The notes beneath the pieces are model-generated. The model saw only the letters and a program-made list of their open reading frames with translations. It ran no database searches and had not been told where the DNA came from. A program made the translations under genes and the position numbers. 64,000 bases of DNA, from contig JAKUHH010000154.1 of assembly GCA_022701365.1 (NCBI GenBank), positions 45,852-109,851 of the forward strand. The letters run 5' to 3'. Each line of letters opens with the position of its first letter. Positions within the stretch are counted from its first letter, which is position 1. Origin of the DNA: Mycocentrospora acerina (taxonomy: Eukaryota; Ascomycota; Dothideomycetes; Pleosporales). Positions 1 through 12,181 of this stretch are shown one piece after another.

Positions 1-155
1 TCTCTTACTCCATGCACCCAAAACAACAACACACTTGTAAATGCAATCCCCCCACACTCTGCTCCGACATGCCCTTGGTTGTGTATAAATCGAGCAGAAC
101 AATCAGCACATCATTGCCGCCCGTTTCCGTCGGAAAAGTCGGCTGCATCAGACGC

Positions 156-3100
156 CTAGTCCATGTAACTGTTCTCTTCCGTCACAGCCAGCGCTTCTTC
201 TGCCTGGCCGCCGACCATCTCCATTGCCTCGCCAAACAGTTCCTGCCCGCTTCCTGAGCTCTTGAACAAATCTTGCATAATCGGACTCGTCAGCGCCGGC
301 GCGTTGCTCTCAAACAACCCCGGGTCAATAGGCGCAATCGACGAGCTGTGTCCAAAGCTAAGTGGCGCGTCAGTAGCAAATGTGGGCGAATTGTTGAAAG
401 CCGACGTCGGCGCAGACTCAAAGTAGTCGTTCTCTGGGAACCCTCGGCGCGGTTCGCCTGGCGGTGTGTGCGATGCATCGTGACTGGATGGCAATCCCAG
501 AGGCTTGATACCATCTAGCGACTTTTGCTTGAACTGATGTGTCTTGGTTCGCAGGTGCTGTGGTAACTCGTCGGGATTCGAGATGCCCAGCTGACTCATC
601 ATCTTTTGCTGTTTGGTCGGTCGTGGCTTGCGTGTTGAGAGAGAGACCTGCAAGATTGGCGGCGGCGCCGGAGCTACTGGGGCCCACTTGTGCAGTTCCT
701 GGCGGAAGAAGTTGATCTCGTTTGAGAGCAGAATCTCAGCGCCTTCGAGTTTTCGCAGGTAGAAACGCTGCGTCGTGAGCTCGTCCGGGCTAGACATTAG
801 CGGATTAATGTATTGCGCAACGTACTCGCGGAACCTAGTGCCATGCGAGATGAGCGAATCCAATGTCTCCTCCTCTTCAGGTTGAAATGGCAGGTTGGGA
901 ATCTCGTCCTGCCACGTCTGAAGATCTTCGAGTTTTGGTCGCGTAGCGTCGCGAGGAATCTTCACCCGGTAGTCGCAGATAGGACAGGTATACTTGTCAT
1001 CTTCCTTGACTTTTCCGCGCGCTATTTTCAGGCACTTGCCGTGATACCTGTGATTGTCAGTACGCGTCCCTGATATCCATTCAAATAAACTCACCATTCG
1101 TGACAAAGCTCACACTCAATCATCATGCCAGCCTCAGGCTTGCGGCAGATGCAGAAAACATCGCGACTCGAGCCCGATCCGTCCACATTTTCCTCATCGG
1201 CCGGGCTTTGTTCGCGAGAGGCAGGCTCGACAGGCATTCGTGGCTGGTCAGACAAGTCAAAGCATGATCGGTTCCGCTCATCCACTTGCTTCATGTGCGC
1301 ATGCAGAATATGGAGAGGCGCATTTGCCTTGCCAAAGAGCTTCTTGCCTCGGCGCATCCAGTCCTCGTGTCGCCTCTGCTCCTTCTCCAAATCGAGCGTA
1401 CCTGCTGGTTTGCTATTCAGAACATTCAGTGATTCGATGGCCGTCTTGACCTCCATATACTTTGGTCGTTGTGAAGAATCTGGGTTTCTGCTTCGCTCAT
1501 ACAAAGACAAAATTTGCTCCTGCGCGTCCCTCTGCTTCTTTAAGATGGCATCTACAGCGGCACGAGTTTCCGGTGTAACAGGCAAGCTAGCGGCCTGCTT
1601 TGAGAGAGCATCTAGCTGCTGATAGTGCACGTTTTCGACCGCCATCAACTCCTTGGCCTTCGTCTCCCAAAACTCGCCCTGTTCCTTCTTGGCCTGCAAA
1701 TATTGAATTTCGGGATGGGTGTTAGGAATGCCAAACTCAACACCCCGTGCGATCAGCTCACTGACTTCCTGCAGTGTAGTGGCTTGTTTGAACTTGAAAT
1801 CATCCGATTCGCGCAGCCACTTGAGCTGTTGCACGACCTTCTCCAGCGATTCCAATTCAGCGAGATCTACGTTGAATCCCTTGCCTTCTTCCAGAAGCTC
1901 ATCCAACCTGGAAATTCGCTGTTGTGCCGGTCGATCGCGTAGCGCTGCGCGTGCTCTCTCTTGAAACTCGGCGATACTCTGAGCCCGTTCTCTGAGCGCG
2001 CCAATCTCTGGACTGTCGAATCCCAGCTTACTGGCTTTGCTGAGGAGTTGCTGGATCTTCTCCATACTACGATAGTCTCGCTCCTTCTCGTCGACATCAA
2101 CCGCTGTTGTGACGGCAGCTTTGTTTGCTGCCCCCTTGCCAGTTCGAACTCGCTCATTCTTGCGTCGAACCTGTTGTTTTCGAGTTGTGTAGTTGATTGC
2201 GTCTTCAGCAATCTCAGAGCACTTGTCAACAAATTCTTTCAGGTCAGATAAGCCAGTAAGCTCCCAATCAATCCTTTCGCCTTCATTGAGAACTGTGCGT
2301 AAAGATTTGAGTTGAGGCAGAGGACCTTCTGCAAGAAGGCTCTCGAGTCTGGCCTCCCAAGCTTCTGGCAAACCTGCTTTGTCGATGGTCTTCTGGACAG
2401 TTGCTGTGATTGTGTCGTTGGGCATTCGATACACGAGCGTGTGCTCACCGCGGGCTCCAGAGTATCGCTCATTCTCAAGGCTTCCGGGGCAGCATTCGAA
2501 CCATCCGGCATGCTGCAAGCACAAAACTTTCTTCGTATTGCCGCAGTAAAACCGGGACATGTAGCCATAGGCTTTGCAAAAACAGCAGATGAGCTCGTCC
2601 TCGTGGATGTCAGCATCGTCGATGACGAAAGCGATCTCACACTGCGGCTCCGCTTCACTTGTACCATCAATTTTGCAGGTATGTTTTCCAGCAGCCTTGT
2701 GCTTCTCCATAAATGTGGCTCGTATGCTAAACTCCCTATCGCGCATGCGCTCCAATGCTGGACCAAGCCACTTGGCAGTTTTGATCGTTGTATCTTTTCG
2801 CGCAGCAGCTGCCAGGAGTAACTCGTCGTGCGAAAAACACGGTTGACGCCGATAGTCTTGGAGACGCTGGACGCCGTGCTCTCCGAATGGCTCCCAGTCA
2901 CAAGGCGCAAAATTGACCGCCTCGTTGAAGTTGAACCCATGATTGAATCCAGCGTGATAGGCCTGAGGAAATGTGATGACAAATTCTCCCGCACGCTGAT
3001 CCAGAGCATAGACTCTGACTCCAGCTTTCTTCAGTTGCTCGGGCGTCAACAAAGTTACCAGTTGAAACAGGAGGTCCGGCTGTGTCTCAAAAAGTTCAGG

Positions 3101-5472
3101 GACTGCCTCACGCATTGCTTGCTCGAACTTGTCAGCATCTTCCGCCGGTATACCGTACCAAGTTTTTGTTGCACCGAAATGCTGGTAGTTAGAAGAATAG
3201 GTGTAGTGATCTTCAGCATGCCAGCAGAACGTAGAGAAAACCATGCCAACATACAGCCATGGCACAGTCATACCCGAAATATCTGATTTGATATGGCGGA
3301 AAAGTGAATCTGGAGCGTAGGGAAGAATGTTCAAGTTCCAGGGATCTGTCGCGTAGGGATCTCGGGGATTACGCTCAATGGTAGGGAAGCCGCTTCCGTG
3401 TGTTGTCGTGTGAATGTCTGCTCCATACTCAACCTCAACTGTATCTTGGAGGTTTTCCACAAGTCGCCAGAACTCGCGCTCAATGTCATCTTCGGTCACC
3501 GGCCTGGACGTATTAGTGACGGGGTCAAAAGGCATCTTGTTGGCAAAATGGCTCTGCTTGAAATTGTGCGCTTTCTCTTGGAATTGTTTCAGCGAATAAA
3601 CGCCACCTTCTTCGAAACCAAATTCGCCTGTGCCGACAAGGCATCGAGGGCAGTGCCAGTCATGCGCAGGAACGCTTTTGAGTGGTGGGTCAAGACAATA
3701 GCCGTGATAGCCAGCATCACAGCCGTCGCAGAGCAAGATATGGGACGGATCGCTTTCAGTGCCACAAGTCTCGCATCGCTATATTGGTCAGTACAAACAT
3801 GTTCATGAAATACACAGAATGATGCTTACATCACCCGGGCGATCATCAGCGACACGAACTCGAGGATAGAGGGTCCGACCTGGTGTCGACTGGCGAGGTT
3901 GATTCATGTGCGAACCGGCTACAGTGGGCGCCGCGTCTGTCAGTTTATTAGCCAGGCATGACTGAGAGGATGTCGTAGTAAGGTCATATTACCTTTCTTT
4001 ATCCGCTTACTACGCCGGCCGTCCACCTCCTCCGGCTCGCCGTCCATGCTGCCTTCCTCATCTTGCGACAACGATCGCTTCATTTGGTTGGATGCGTGCC
4101 CGTTCAGGAGCGGAGTCAAACCAAGACCTGTGGGTCGCAGATCTGGGGTGTTGTGCTCTGATAGCATAGGACTGCCGCCGTTTTGCAAAGGTGTAGAGTG
4201 TCGCGAATCGAGACCTTCTCGGTGTATATTTGAAGTGTTGACAGCCGAGAATGAACTGGGTGTTGAGAAATGCGCTGGAGGTGTTGGCAGCGGGTGTGCA
4301 TTGACAGCTGTGAACCCTCCAGAATTCACAGGCGTGAAAGCTAGTCGAGGTCCGTCTGCAGAAGGGATAGGTGCGGGATCACCTTGTAGTGTCGCATTCA
4401 GAGCTACCGAAGCTCTTACGGCAGGTGAATCGGCGCCGTTCCCTGCAGGTGTACCACGTGCTGAAAGTTTCATGGGCGAATGAGCGGGTGAGGGCGTGAA
4501 CGGACCACCGTGTTCTAGTTCAAGCATTTGCTGCACCCCGGGTTTTGCTATGCGCAAGTACTGCTCGTACGGGTGGAGCCATTTTTGATATGAATTCTTC
4601 AGCGAGGTGGACAGAGAAGACATGATCTTGCCACTGTAGCCAAGATCACGCCCAATTTCAGCCCACTTTTTTCCTTTGCAGACACGCTCGAAGCCACCTC
4701 TTGATTCGACAGCTTTTTTGAGTTTGTAAAGATCCAGCGGCCGCTTGTCGACGCTAGGAAAGCGCGTGAGACTTGAGCCGTGTTGCTTGTGGAATTTGGC
4801 AAGTTGATCCAGATAATTCAAGTTAGCACGTGTGCCTGGAAAAGGTCAGTCAGTATGCATGTGAGGAATTGTCGGGTGGACGGGCGTATGGTACATACCA
4901 CCCTCGACCGAGTTGAGCTCCTGACGTCGCGTGCGAAAATGGAAGCGCTGTTGGCAGTCAGTTGGGCACGAAATTATAGCGCAAGCGTCAATAAAGTCCT
5001 AAAACATATTCACAAGATTGCATGCTCTGACGGGACTCACTTCTGTATCGACAGCGAATTGCGGAGTCCAAGAATCGGGCGGGACTATCTTGACAATGCC
5101 GTACTGTTGCGCCTCTTCCCGGATGCTCTGGATGTACTGAACGGGGTCCTTGAACTGCTCGGTGGTTGGCCTGTACGTCGGGGCTTCGAGCAGGCCAAAC
5201 ATGCGGTTTGGCTTGGGCGGCTGGTTGTTGGGCGCGCCGTATCCTCTGCGCTCGACGGTCGCAAGATCCAGCGGCTGCGCCCTACGCGCGCTGAGAGGAA
5301 TTGTGGGCCCAGCGTTGGCCGGGACGCCGCTCACAACAGGCTTCAGGGTGCCGGCGATGCGTGGCTTGGGTGTTGCAGAGCCTGCGTCGGAGGCTGCGTG
5401 GTCTGCAGCAACTCGAAAGGTGGCCATGGTGCCGCCTATCGGCAGTCCACCCGGGGGCATCAGCTCGACCAT
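156..5472 (-). CDS. lid2: KDM5/Lid2-type JmjC histone H3K4 demethylase (JmjN-ARID-PHD-JmjC-C5HC2-PHD)
   Basis: Six exons: 5472-5041, 4947-4899, 4835-3993, 3936-3830, 3778-1095 and 1047-156, giving 1668 aa, in the usual range for this family. All five introns are GT..AG. Domains in order are JmjN (about 95-160), ARID (about 162-260, with YLDQLAKFH and WAEIGRDLGY), a first PHD finger (about 478-525, CETC...CDGCDAGYH), JmjC (about 625-790), a C5HC2 zinc finger (about 877-931, CCFCKAYGY), a helical PLU-1-like region, and a second PHD finger (about 1350-1400, CICRKPEAG..CELCHEWYH) split by the last intron. The Fe(II) ligands are visible as HAE in FCWHAEDH and the distal His in AYHAGFNHG. Family knowledge: nuclear 2-oxoglutarate/Fe(II) dioxygenase removing H3K4 methyl groups, repressing or fine-tuning transcription. 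The start is the first ATG in the JmjN exon frame; an ATG at 5427 is possible. Function confidence is high; exact start is less sure. Confidence 0.95.
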
Positions 5473-6581
5473 GTCGTCGTCGCCGCTGCTGCACCCAGCG
5501 CTGCTGCCAATTGCGCCCTGGTCGTGGATCTGCGATGGCCCTCTGCGGATCCGGCGTGCTCGTGCGGGCGTGTTGGCGTGGGTATTGGTGGGTTGCGGGG
5601 GCTATCGAGGCGAGATATCTGCAGGCATGGGACCGGCGTACGAGGCAGGCGACCGTCTTCCGTCCTGGGCGCCGTACAGAGTCGTTCCAGCCCGGGTGCA
5701 GGCGCAACAACCGTGTGCCGACGGGCAGGTGTGATGGGCAGCCCGCGGTAGCAACGGGGGTAGACGTGTGCGTGGACGAGAGAGAGCGGGTGTGTGGCGC
5801 ACTGCGACTGCGACGGAGACGGGGAGGTGTGTGCAGGAGATGGGGAAGCCAGGCGTGACACTGCAAGGTCCTTCCCGCTGCTAGCGAGACGACTGAACCA
5901 GACATGGCCGTGGCCGGCTGAACCACCGCCCATGATTTGGAAAAAGGAACAGACGCCGGTTGCAGGGTGCCTGCCGCTCCCGTGCAGACACGGCTTCTCG
6001 CCCTCTGTACCAAGCATTACGTCAAGTTTTGCACATACTGGCCATGTCTAGGCTGCGCTCCAGCGAGCGCACAGGGCCACGGGTGCATGCTCGAGAGAGA
6101 GCATTCGAGTGCGTGTGATACCGCATGCTGCCAGGCTGCACACCTCACTCCACGGCCCCCGTCCTGCTCCTTCGCTCCACACAGCCCGGGCGTCGACTTT
6201 GCACAATCTTGCACGTCTACCGCCTTTACCTCTGCTCTGCTAGTCATTCTTCCCTGCACTTTGGCCGCGATTCATCAAAACTCCACGCAGAGTCGCCACC
6301 CATCTTGACTCGGGTCCGTCTGTTCCCCAGCAGCTGGGCTCTGCAGAGTGTCGCCGAGTCTCTCCTGTCAGCCGCTTGCAACAAATGTGTGTGTCCTAAG
6401 TTTGAGTCCGTCGTGCCAGCTCTCGCGCATCGCAGCAGACTTGAGGTTCGGCTGCAGGGCTGCATGAACATTGTCCAATCATCGTCATCCTGGTTGGCTA
6501 CATCCCTGCAGCACTTGATTACTTCCATGCATCATCATCATCATCAACAACAACAACCACAAGCACGCTCGACTTGGATCA
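5473..6581. promoter_or_regulatory. Divergent intergenic region between the KDM5 gene and SLX1
   Basis: About 1.1 kb between two divergently transcribed genes, so it must hold both promoters and 5' leaders. I see pyrimidine-rich and GC-rich tracts and a (CAT)n/(CAA)n microsatellite at about 6531-6562, just upstream of the SLX1 start. No convincing coding exon: long open frames here are arginine/proline/serine-rich shadows without domain signals. Confidence 0.5.
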
Positions 6582-7691
6582 ATGTTGAATGTGCCCAAGA
6601 TGGAGAGCAAACCCATGCCGGCCTTCTACTGCTGCTATCTGCTCCGCTCCAGAAAGCGCAATGCCTACTACATTGGCAGCACACCCAATCCAGCACGTCG
6701 TCTCGGCCAGCACAATGGCTCAAGCAAGGGTGGCGCAAAGCGAACAGCCATGCAGGGAAAACGGCCATGGGAAATGACGTGCATCGTCACTGGCTTTCCG
6801 TCACATTTTGCGGCTTTGCAGTTTGAATGGGCGTGGCAAAACACGCATGCGACGCGACATATTGAGCGAGACGTCAGGGATGCAAGAGTCGAGGAACTCC
6901 AAAAGGGCAAAAAAATCGCTTCCGCGACACAGAACAAACGGAGAAAGCGACCGCCCATGAGTTTGGAGGCAAGGTTGAAGAATTTGCATCATCTGCTCGG
7001 TGTTGCGAGTTTCAATCGCTGGCCATTGAACCTGAGGTTCTTCGCCAAAGACGTGTTTGCCCAGTGGCAAAGACATGTTGCAAAGCTGCCTACCCAGCTG
7101 CGACCGAGCATAACTGTCCAAATCACCCCCGTTGAGCTTCCAAAGCTAGCCGCAGATGTCTGGGCAGAAGTCGGCGCCTTTCACATCCCAGAGGTTATTC
7201 GAGCTATTCCTGTCGCATACGAGGATTGCAAAGAACATATCGAAATGGCGAAAAATCTACTAAAAGACAATCAAGTGCAGTGGTGCGAGGTGTGTAAGAC
7301 GGAAGTGGATGCAAATAGTTCACTTATTCTTGTTTGTCCAATAGAGACCTGCGTAACCGTCACGCATATGAAGTGCCTGTCCAGGAGATTTCTTGTAGAA
7401 GAAGGAAACCAAGACGCCCTAGTTCCAGTAGAAGGTACATGCCCTGGATGCCGCAGCTCCCTCAAGTGGACAACTCTGATGAAGGAGCTCAGCCTGCGAA
7501 CTCATGGTCAGTCAGAAATCGAAGCCATGTTCAAGCCCAAGCGGAAGAGGAAGAGCGCAGACAGTTTCTCCGAAACAGATGCAGGAGAGACCCAGAGGCT
7601 GGATGAAGACGACGAAGATCTCGAAGAAACATGGATGCAAGACGTAGATGACGAGGACGAACCGAACCCTTCCAAACCAAGTCCTACCTAA
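6582..7691 (+). CDS. SLX1: SLX1 structure-specific endonuclease catalytic subunit (GIY-YIG + RING/PHD-like finger)
   Basis: Intronless, 369 aa. The N-terminal GIY-YIG nuclease domain spans about residues 15-100: FYCCYLLRS stands for the GIY strand, YYIGSTPNPARRLGQHN supplies YIG and the catalytic Arg, and QFEWAWQ supplies the metal-binding Glu. The C-terminal zinc finger is at about 235-300 (CEVC, then CPIETC, THMKCLSRRF and CPGC). The tail is acidic. Family knowledge: with SLX4 it cuts branched DNA such as 5' flaps, replication forks and Holliday junctions in the nucleus. The ATG at 6582 is the first in frame; Met7 or Met12 are alternatives because the nuclease strand starts right after them. 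The stop lies 7 bp from the stop of the convergent thymidylate kinase gene. Confidence 0.95.
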   Translation: MLNVPKMESKPMPAFYCCYLLRSRKRNAYYIGSTPNPARRLGQHNGSSKGGAKRTAMQGKRPWEMTCIVTGFPSHFAALQFEWAWQNTHATRHIERDVRDARVEELQKGKKIASATQNKRRKRPPMSLEARLKNLHHLLGVASFNRWPLNLRFFAKDVFAQWQRHVAKLPTQLRPSITVQITPVELPKLAADVWAEVGAFHIPEVIRAIPVAYEDCKEHIEMAKNLLKDNQVQWCEVCKTEVDANSSLILVCPIETCVTVTHMKCLSRRFLVEEGNQDALVPVEGTCPGCRSSLKWTTLMKELSLRTHGQSEIEAMFKPKRKRKSADSFSETDAGETQRLDEDDEDLEETWMQDVDDEDEPNPSKPSPT

Positions 7692-7698
7692 TCACTTC

Positions 7699-8538
7699 TC
7701 ACCACTCCTCTACGAACCTCAAAGGTGCCATTCTCCCATCGACTTGCTCCATGCATTTATCCACCTCTTTGCGGATCTTGGTCTGTACCTCCTCCAAACT
7801 CCCTCCCGCATCGATCCTTACAAAATCATCTCCCTCCTTCTTCTCCATTAGCGACTTGAACAAAACACGTACCCGATCCTGTATCTCCTTTTTCTCGTAC
7901 TTTTCTGTTCCATACCCCCCTCTTGTTACCGCATCTTCCGCAGAGATGTCGAGAAAAACGCACAGATCAGGACGCGGAAGCCCAACGTCGGGGTGACGAG
8001 CCCATTCTAGACTGAGGCTGGCATTGTATTTTGCAGCAGAATACACGCAGCCAGAGTAGTAGTATCGGTCTATAATGATCGTTGTGCCAGCGGCGAGATC
8101 TGCTTGAATGGAAGGTCTGCTTCGATTAGTTACGAACATCATAAGACGCGAAATGATGAAAATTGGCCCTAATGACATTCAAAAATCGCTTCAAACCCGA
8201 AAGGTAAAAAAAATTGCATGCACTTACACAGCCTCCCACCGGTTGGCAGAGAATAACAGATGAATAGCGTGATCTTCCTGCTCACTCTGACCCACCAAGT
8301 AGTCGTTAATCATCCGACCTATAGGCGTTGTCCGGTCTACGCGTACGTTTTCAAGTTAGCACATAACATTTTACGTCATCTCATCTCATCCAAATTTCGT
8401 CGAGAGAAACTTGCCAGGAAATCGCATGTGTCTAACTTTAACGCCATCTTTTTGCAGTGCGTCAACGAGCTTTTCACATTGTGTTGATTTTCCAGCCCGG
8501 TCAAGGCCTTCAAAGACTATAAGTTTTCCCCGCGTCAT
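7699..8538 (-). CDS. CDC8: Thymidylate (dTMP) kinase
   Basis: Three exons, 8538-8415, 8336-8228 and 8116-7699, give 216 aa, the normal size of the family. The P-loop is near the N terminus (FEGLDRAGKSTQ), followed by the substrate-binding RFPDRTTPIG, the DRY-type motif IIDRYYYSG, and PDLCVFLDI. The enzyme phosphorylates dTMP to dTDP, an essential step of dTTP synthesis. The first intron (8414-8337) begins with GC rather than GT (GCAAGT) and ends in TAG; only this splice restores the conserved DRTTPIG. The second intron (8227-8117) is GT..AG. The ATG at 8538 puts the P-loop at the expected position; the upstream in-frame extension starts from a non-ATG codon and is probably leader. Confidence 0.95.
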
Positions 8539-8835
8539 TGTGAGAAGGGGGTGTTTGGGACTTGAGAGTGTGGGTGTTTGGGAATGAAAGTGAGGACTGA
8601 CACTGTAGTAACAATGATGACCCATGTAGGACAGTAACCAGGCCGATTGTGTATTAGTGCCTCGCTTAAGCGGACGTGGTGCACCCGTTCACAGGTTGAC
8701 CGTCTCAAACTCAGTACCAGTGGTACTTGATCATGCTCTTCATCTATTTTCTATCAATAGCTTTTGTATTGTACATCGCAAGTTACCACTTGGATGTGTA
8801 CTCCATTTGAAATCAATCATAACCTCAAACTCGTA

Positions 8836-9043
8836 CCCCCCCCCCCCCCCCCCCCCCCCCCCNNNNNNNNNNNNNNNNNNNNNNNNNNNNNNNNNNNNNN
8901 NNNNNNNNNNNNNNNNNNNNNNNNNNNNNNNNNNNNNNNNNNNNNNNNNNNNNNNNNNNNNNNNNNNNNNNNNNNNNNNNNNNNNNNNNNNNNNNNNNNN
9001 NNNNNNNNNNNNNNNNNNNNNNNNNNNCCCCCCCCCCCCCCCC
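8836..9043. other. Assembly gap (165 N) bounded by poly-C runs
   Basis: A run of 27 C (8836-8862), then 165 undetermined bases (8863-9027), then 16 C (9028-9043). It lies upstream of the thymidylate kinase start and downstream of the glucosidase II stop. A homopolymer on both edges suggests the gap marks a C/G-rich repeat that sequencing could not cross. Confidence 0.98.
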
Positions 9044-9066
9044 ATGTTCAACTACATATCAAGCAT

Positions 9067-12000
9067 TCAATGCTCATGTCCGTGGTGATCAAGCTTAGGC
9101 TTCGTCCCAAAGTCAATTTTCCATCCCTTTGTAATACTCACTTTCGGATCCCGGATCACAGCCCAAGCAGCCTTCTTTCCTTCACTTGCGTGGTACTCCA
9201 ACGGCACCGGCTTCCTCCTCTTGCTCTCCTTCGTGCCCTCTTCCATGACAATGACTTCGCTCTTGGTCTTCCATGCACTCGGTGCTCCAACAATAATGAC
9301 TTTCTCTACTCTCACTCTTTCCATCGTCTTGAGGTACGATTCACACTTGACGCTTCTGGCTGAAGTCTCAAGATTAGATGAAGTGAAGACATCACGCGTT
9401 CCGTCGAATGAGAAACGTCGATGGATGAACGCGCCTTGTTGGTAATCGAACGTCTCACCGTCATCGAGATAGAGGGAGCCGGAAGCATTTCCATCATTGT
9501 CGAGGACAACCACAATTGTAAAAGGGTCGTACTTCATCAGGCCTGAAGATCGGCGGGGCCGGTCGCGGCGTGGAATCACATGACCGCCTTGCATAAGGAG
9601 CGGAATTTTCTCAAGCGGTGCAGGAACAGTGTGATGACCAGCGCCCTTGTACGTGGTGTAGTCGAAGTAGTCATAGTATGGCTGGTCGTCTGCAATGTAC
9701 ACAGAAACGCTATCAGCACCCTCCTTCGTTACTGGCTTGGCCAAAAGACCAGTAGAGCCAATGTAAAGCTGATCATCAATGGCGAAACCACGTTCATCTT
9801 CGGGATGAATATAGAAATTCGGACGGATGATGGGGGCTCCCGTGGTAGAAGCCTCGTGGAAAGCAGTGTACCAGGCAGGAAGTAGCTGGTACCGCAAACG
9901 AAGAGCCTGAGTAATGATCTCGGTGTACGGAGAACCAGCAAGGTAAGGTTCACGACGGCGGGTATCGATGTGAGCGTGTCCTCGGAAGAAGGGGTAATAT
10001 ATGCCAGCTTGGTACCAACGTGTCAGAAGCTCCTTGCTTGGGTTGCCAAAGAAACCACCAACATCAGCGCCAGCAAAAGGATAGCCAGAGATGCCTTGGT
10101 TGAGGACCATGGGAATGGAAGCCTCGAGATGTGGCCATTCAGAAAGGTTATCTCCCGTCCACATAGCGGCACTACGCTGGCTGCCAGAGTAGAAAGCGCG
10201 AGTGAGCACAAAGGGACGACGGAGCTCGCCTTTCTTACGCTCAACAAGCGCTTGATAGGTTGCATTATGGAAGGTCATGCCATTGAGGTTGTGAACGTCT
10301 CGATGCTCCCAGTTGTCAAAGTGTAGGTTGTCCTTGGGCATGGTTGTTTCAGGGCCGTTGAACACGGAAGGTTCGTTCATGTCGTTCCATATGAACGTAT
10401 TCTGTGCGGTGCCCTTGAATTTGTCGTACTTGAACAGACCCTTCCACCAAGTCATAGCCGCAGGGTTGAAGCAATCAATCCACATGGAAGATCCAGGCCA
10501 GCACCAACCCTCAAATTGGTTTCCGTCCTTGTTCTTGACAGCAAGATCTTGTTTCTTGAGCTCGTCAATCACATGGTAGTCATTGGTGTTCTTAATGTGC
10601 GGATCGATAATGGCAACAAGCTTCCGATCATGCTTGTCAAGCTGCTGGAGCATGTCGATGGGGTCATCAAAGGTCAGCGGATCCCATGTGAAGTACTTCT
10701 TCTCTTGTGTATACTCGATATCGAGCCAGATGACGTCGAATGGAATGTCGAACTTGTCAAACTTGCGAGCTACATCTTTAACGTCATCGTCACTGACGTA
10801 GTTCCATCGGCACTGGTGGTAGGCAATGGCAAAAGACTGTGGCATAGCAGTGTAACCGGTTAGCTCTCCGTACTGGCGGGTAAGGTCCTGCGGAGTAGGT
10901 CCGAGAAAGACGAAGACGTCCAAAAGACCGCTCTCGGACACCCAATGGGTATGAGTGTCAGTGTGCCCCTTGAAAAGTGCTGACTTTTTAGTTTTTGTGA
11001 TATCAATCCAGGTCTCGGCAGCGTTCAGCCAGAAGACACCAACGGTCGAGCCCTTGCGGTGTGCCTGCATGAGCGGGATAGCGCCGTAGAGCGTCATCGG
11101 ACTGTCTAGCTCGTATTCAAAAACATCGGCATTATATAGACGGTAGGGTTCGGTAAAGGCATCATCGCCGCCCCTGGAATCCGTTAGCCAATAGTTGTAA
11201 GATCAAGATGGCCGTGTTTACCTCGTGGTCTTCAATGACAGTCTCGCGGCATGCTCAGGGATACCAAACACGTGCTCGTAACCGGGGAATGAGATGTCGA
11301 GTCCAACGGCCTCGGGGCCTCTGGGCTTGGTGTCCGTATTGCCACCAAAACTCTCCTCCCACCAAGTGCTCTCATCTTCTGTTTTGTCCTCGACTTTTGT
11401 CTCGTCGTCCTTGCTTTCCTCCTCGCCTTCCTTCTTCTCGACCTGTGGCTTCTCGACTTTTGCTCTCCAATGCTCCAAGTTCAAAAGACCCTGCTCATTG
11501 AACTTGACGTGAGTCTCGCCATCTCTTTGGAATTCGATGGCGAACGGCTCGTGTCGGATGATGGCTTGGTGCTTGCTACCCTTGCCATAGAAGACGGCGG
11601 TATGCCCTTGCTCAGCTTCTACGCTCAGTGCCGCACCTGTCGAGGGCTGCAGACCTCCGACAATAGCCCACTTGCTGGCCTCGTTGTATCGCTCCTTTCT
11701 CGCTTTGCTGTCGTGCCTGAGGTCGATCTGGCCCTTTGCCCTCTTCTCCTCGTCTAGGGTGACACGCGCGACGCCTGACTCGAGGAAGGTGACGGTCAGA
11801 GGAAGGGAGACCTTGTCGCCATCTGCGAGTGTCTTGCGCACAACACCGCTCAACTGACCGTCCTTGAATGTGATTGAGGAAGGATCGAGGGCATAGGGAG
11901 AGACGATGGATTTGGCAGCGACGTCGTCGGCGAATTGACGATTGCGTTTGCAGAAGCCGGACTGATCACACGTCTTGAAGTTGTCGTGCTTGACCGCGAC

Positions 12001-12181
12001 TAGAGCTTCACGTCAGCCGCTCTGTTCGCATGGAGAGATTGGGGTGCTGGAGGATCGCTATATTGCAGACAGTAGGGAATGCGAGCCACTCACCGGCTGG
12101 AACAACTAGACAGCACAGCGCCGTCAACAGCAAAACATAGCTCGTCCACCGGGGAGCGGACTTGGTTTTGGAAACAATCAT
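9067..12181 (-). CDS. ROT2: Glucosidase II catalytic alpha subunit (GH31), ER N-glycan processing
   Basis: Three exons, 12181-12094, 11999-11222 and 11173-9067, give 990 aa with two GT..AG introns. The first exon encodes a hydrophobic signal peptide (VLLLTALCCLVVPA), followed by the family's typical mature start VKHDNFKTCDQSGFCKRN. The GH31 nucleophile Asp is in IWNDMNEPSVF (about residue 553) and the acid/base Asp in MWTGDN (about 630). Family knowledge: with the beta subunit it removes the two inner alpha-1,3-glucoses from N-glycans in the ER lumen, feeding the calnexin cycle. There is no HDEL-like tail; retention normally comes from the beta subunit. A lysine/glutamate-rich insertion lies at about 170-200. 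Confidence 0.96.

Noticed and set aside
5282..6017. Overlapping long frames upstream of the KDM5 start on both strands
   Set aside because: Ser/Pro/Arg/His low-complexity translations in the GC-rich leader, no domain or splice support.
8657..9363. Open frames spanning the N gap
   Set aside because: They exist only because N and poly-C contain no stops; the right part is antisense to the glucosidase gene.
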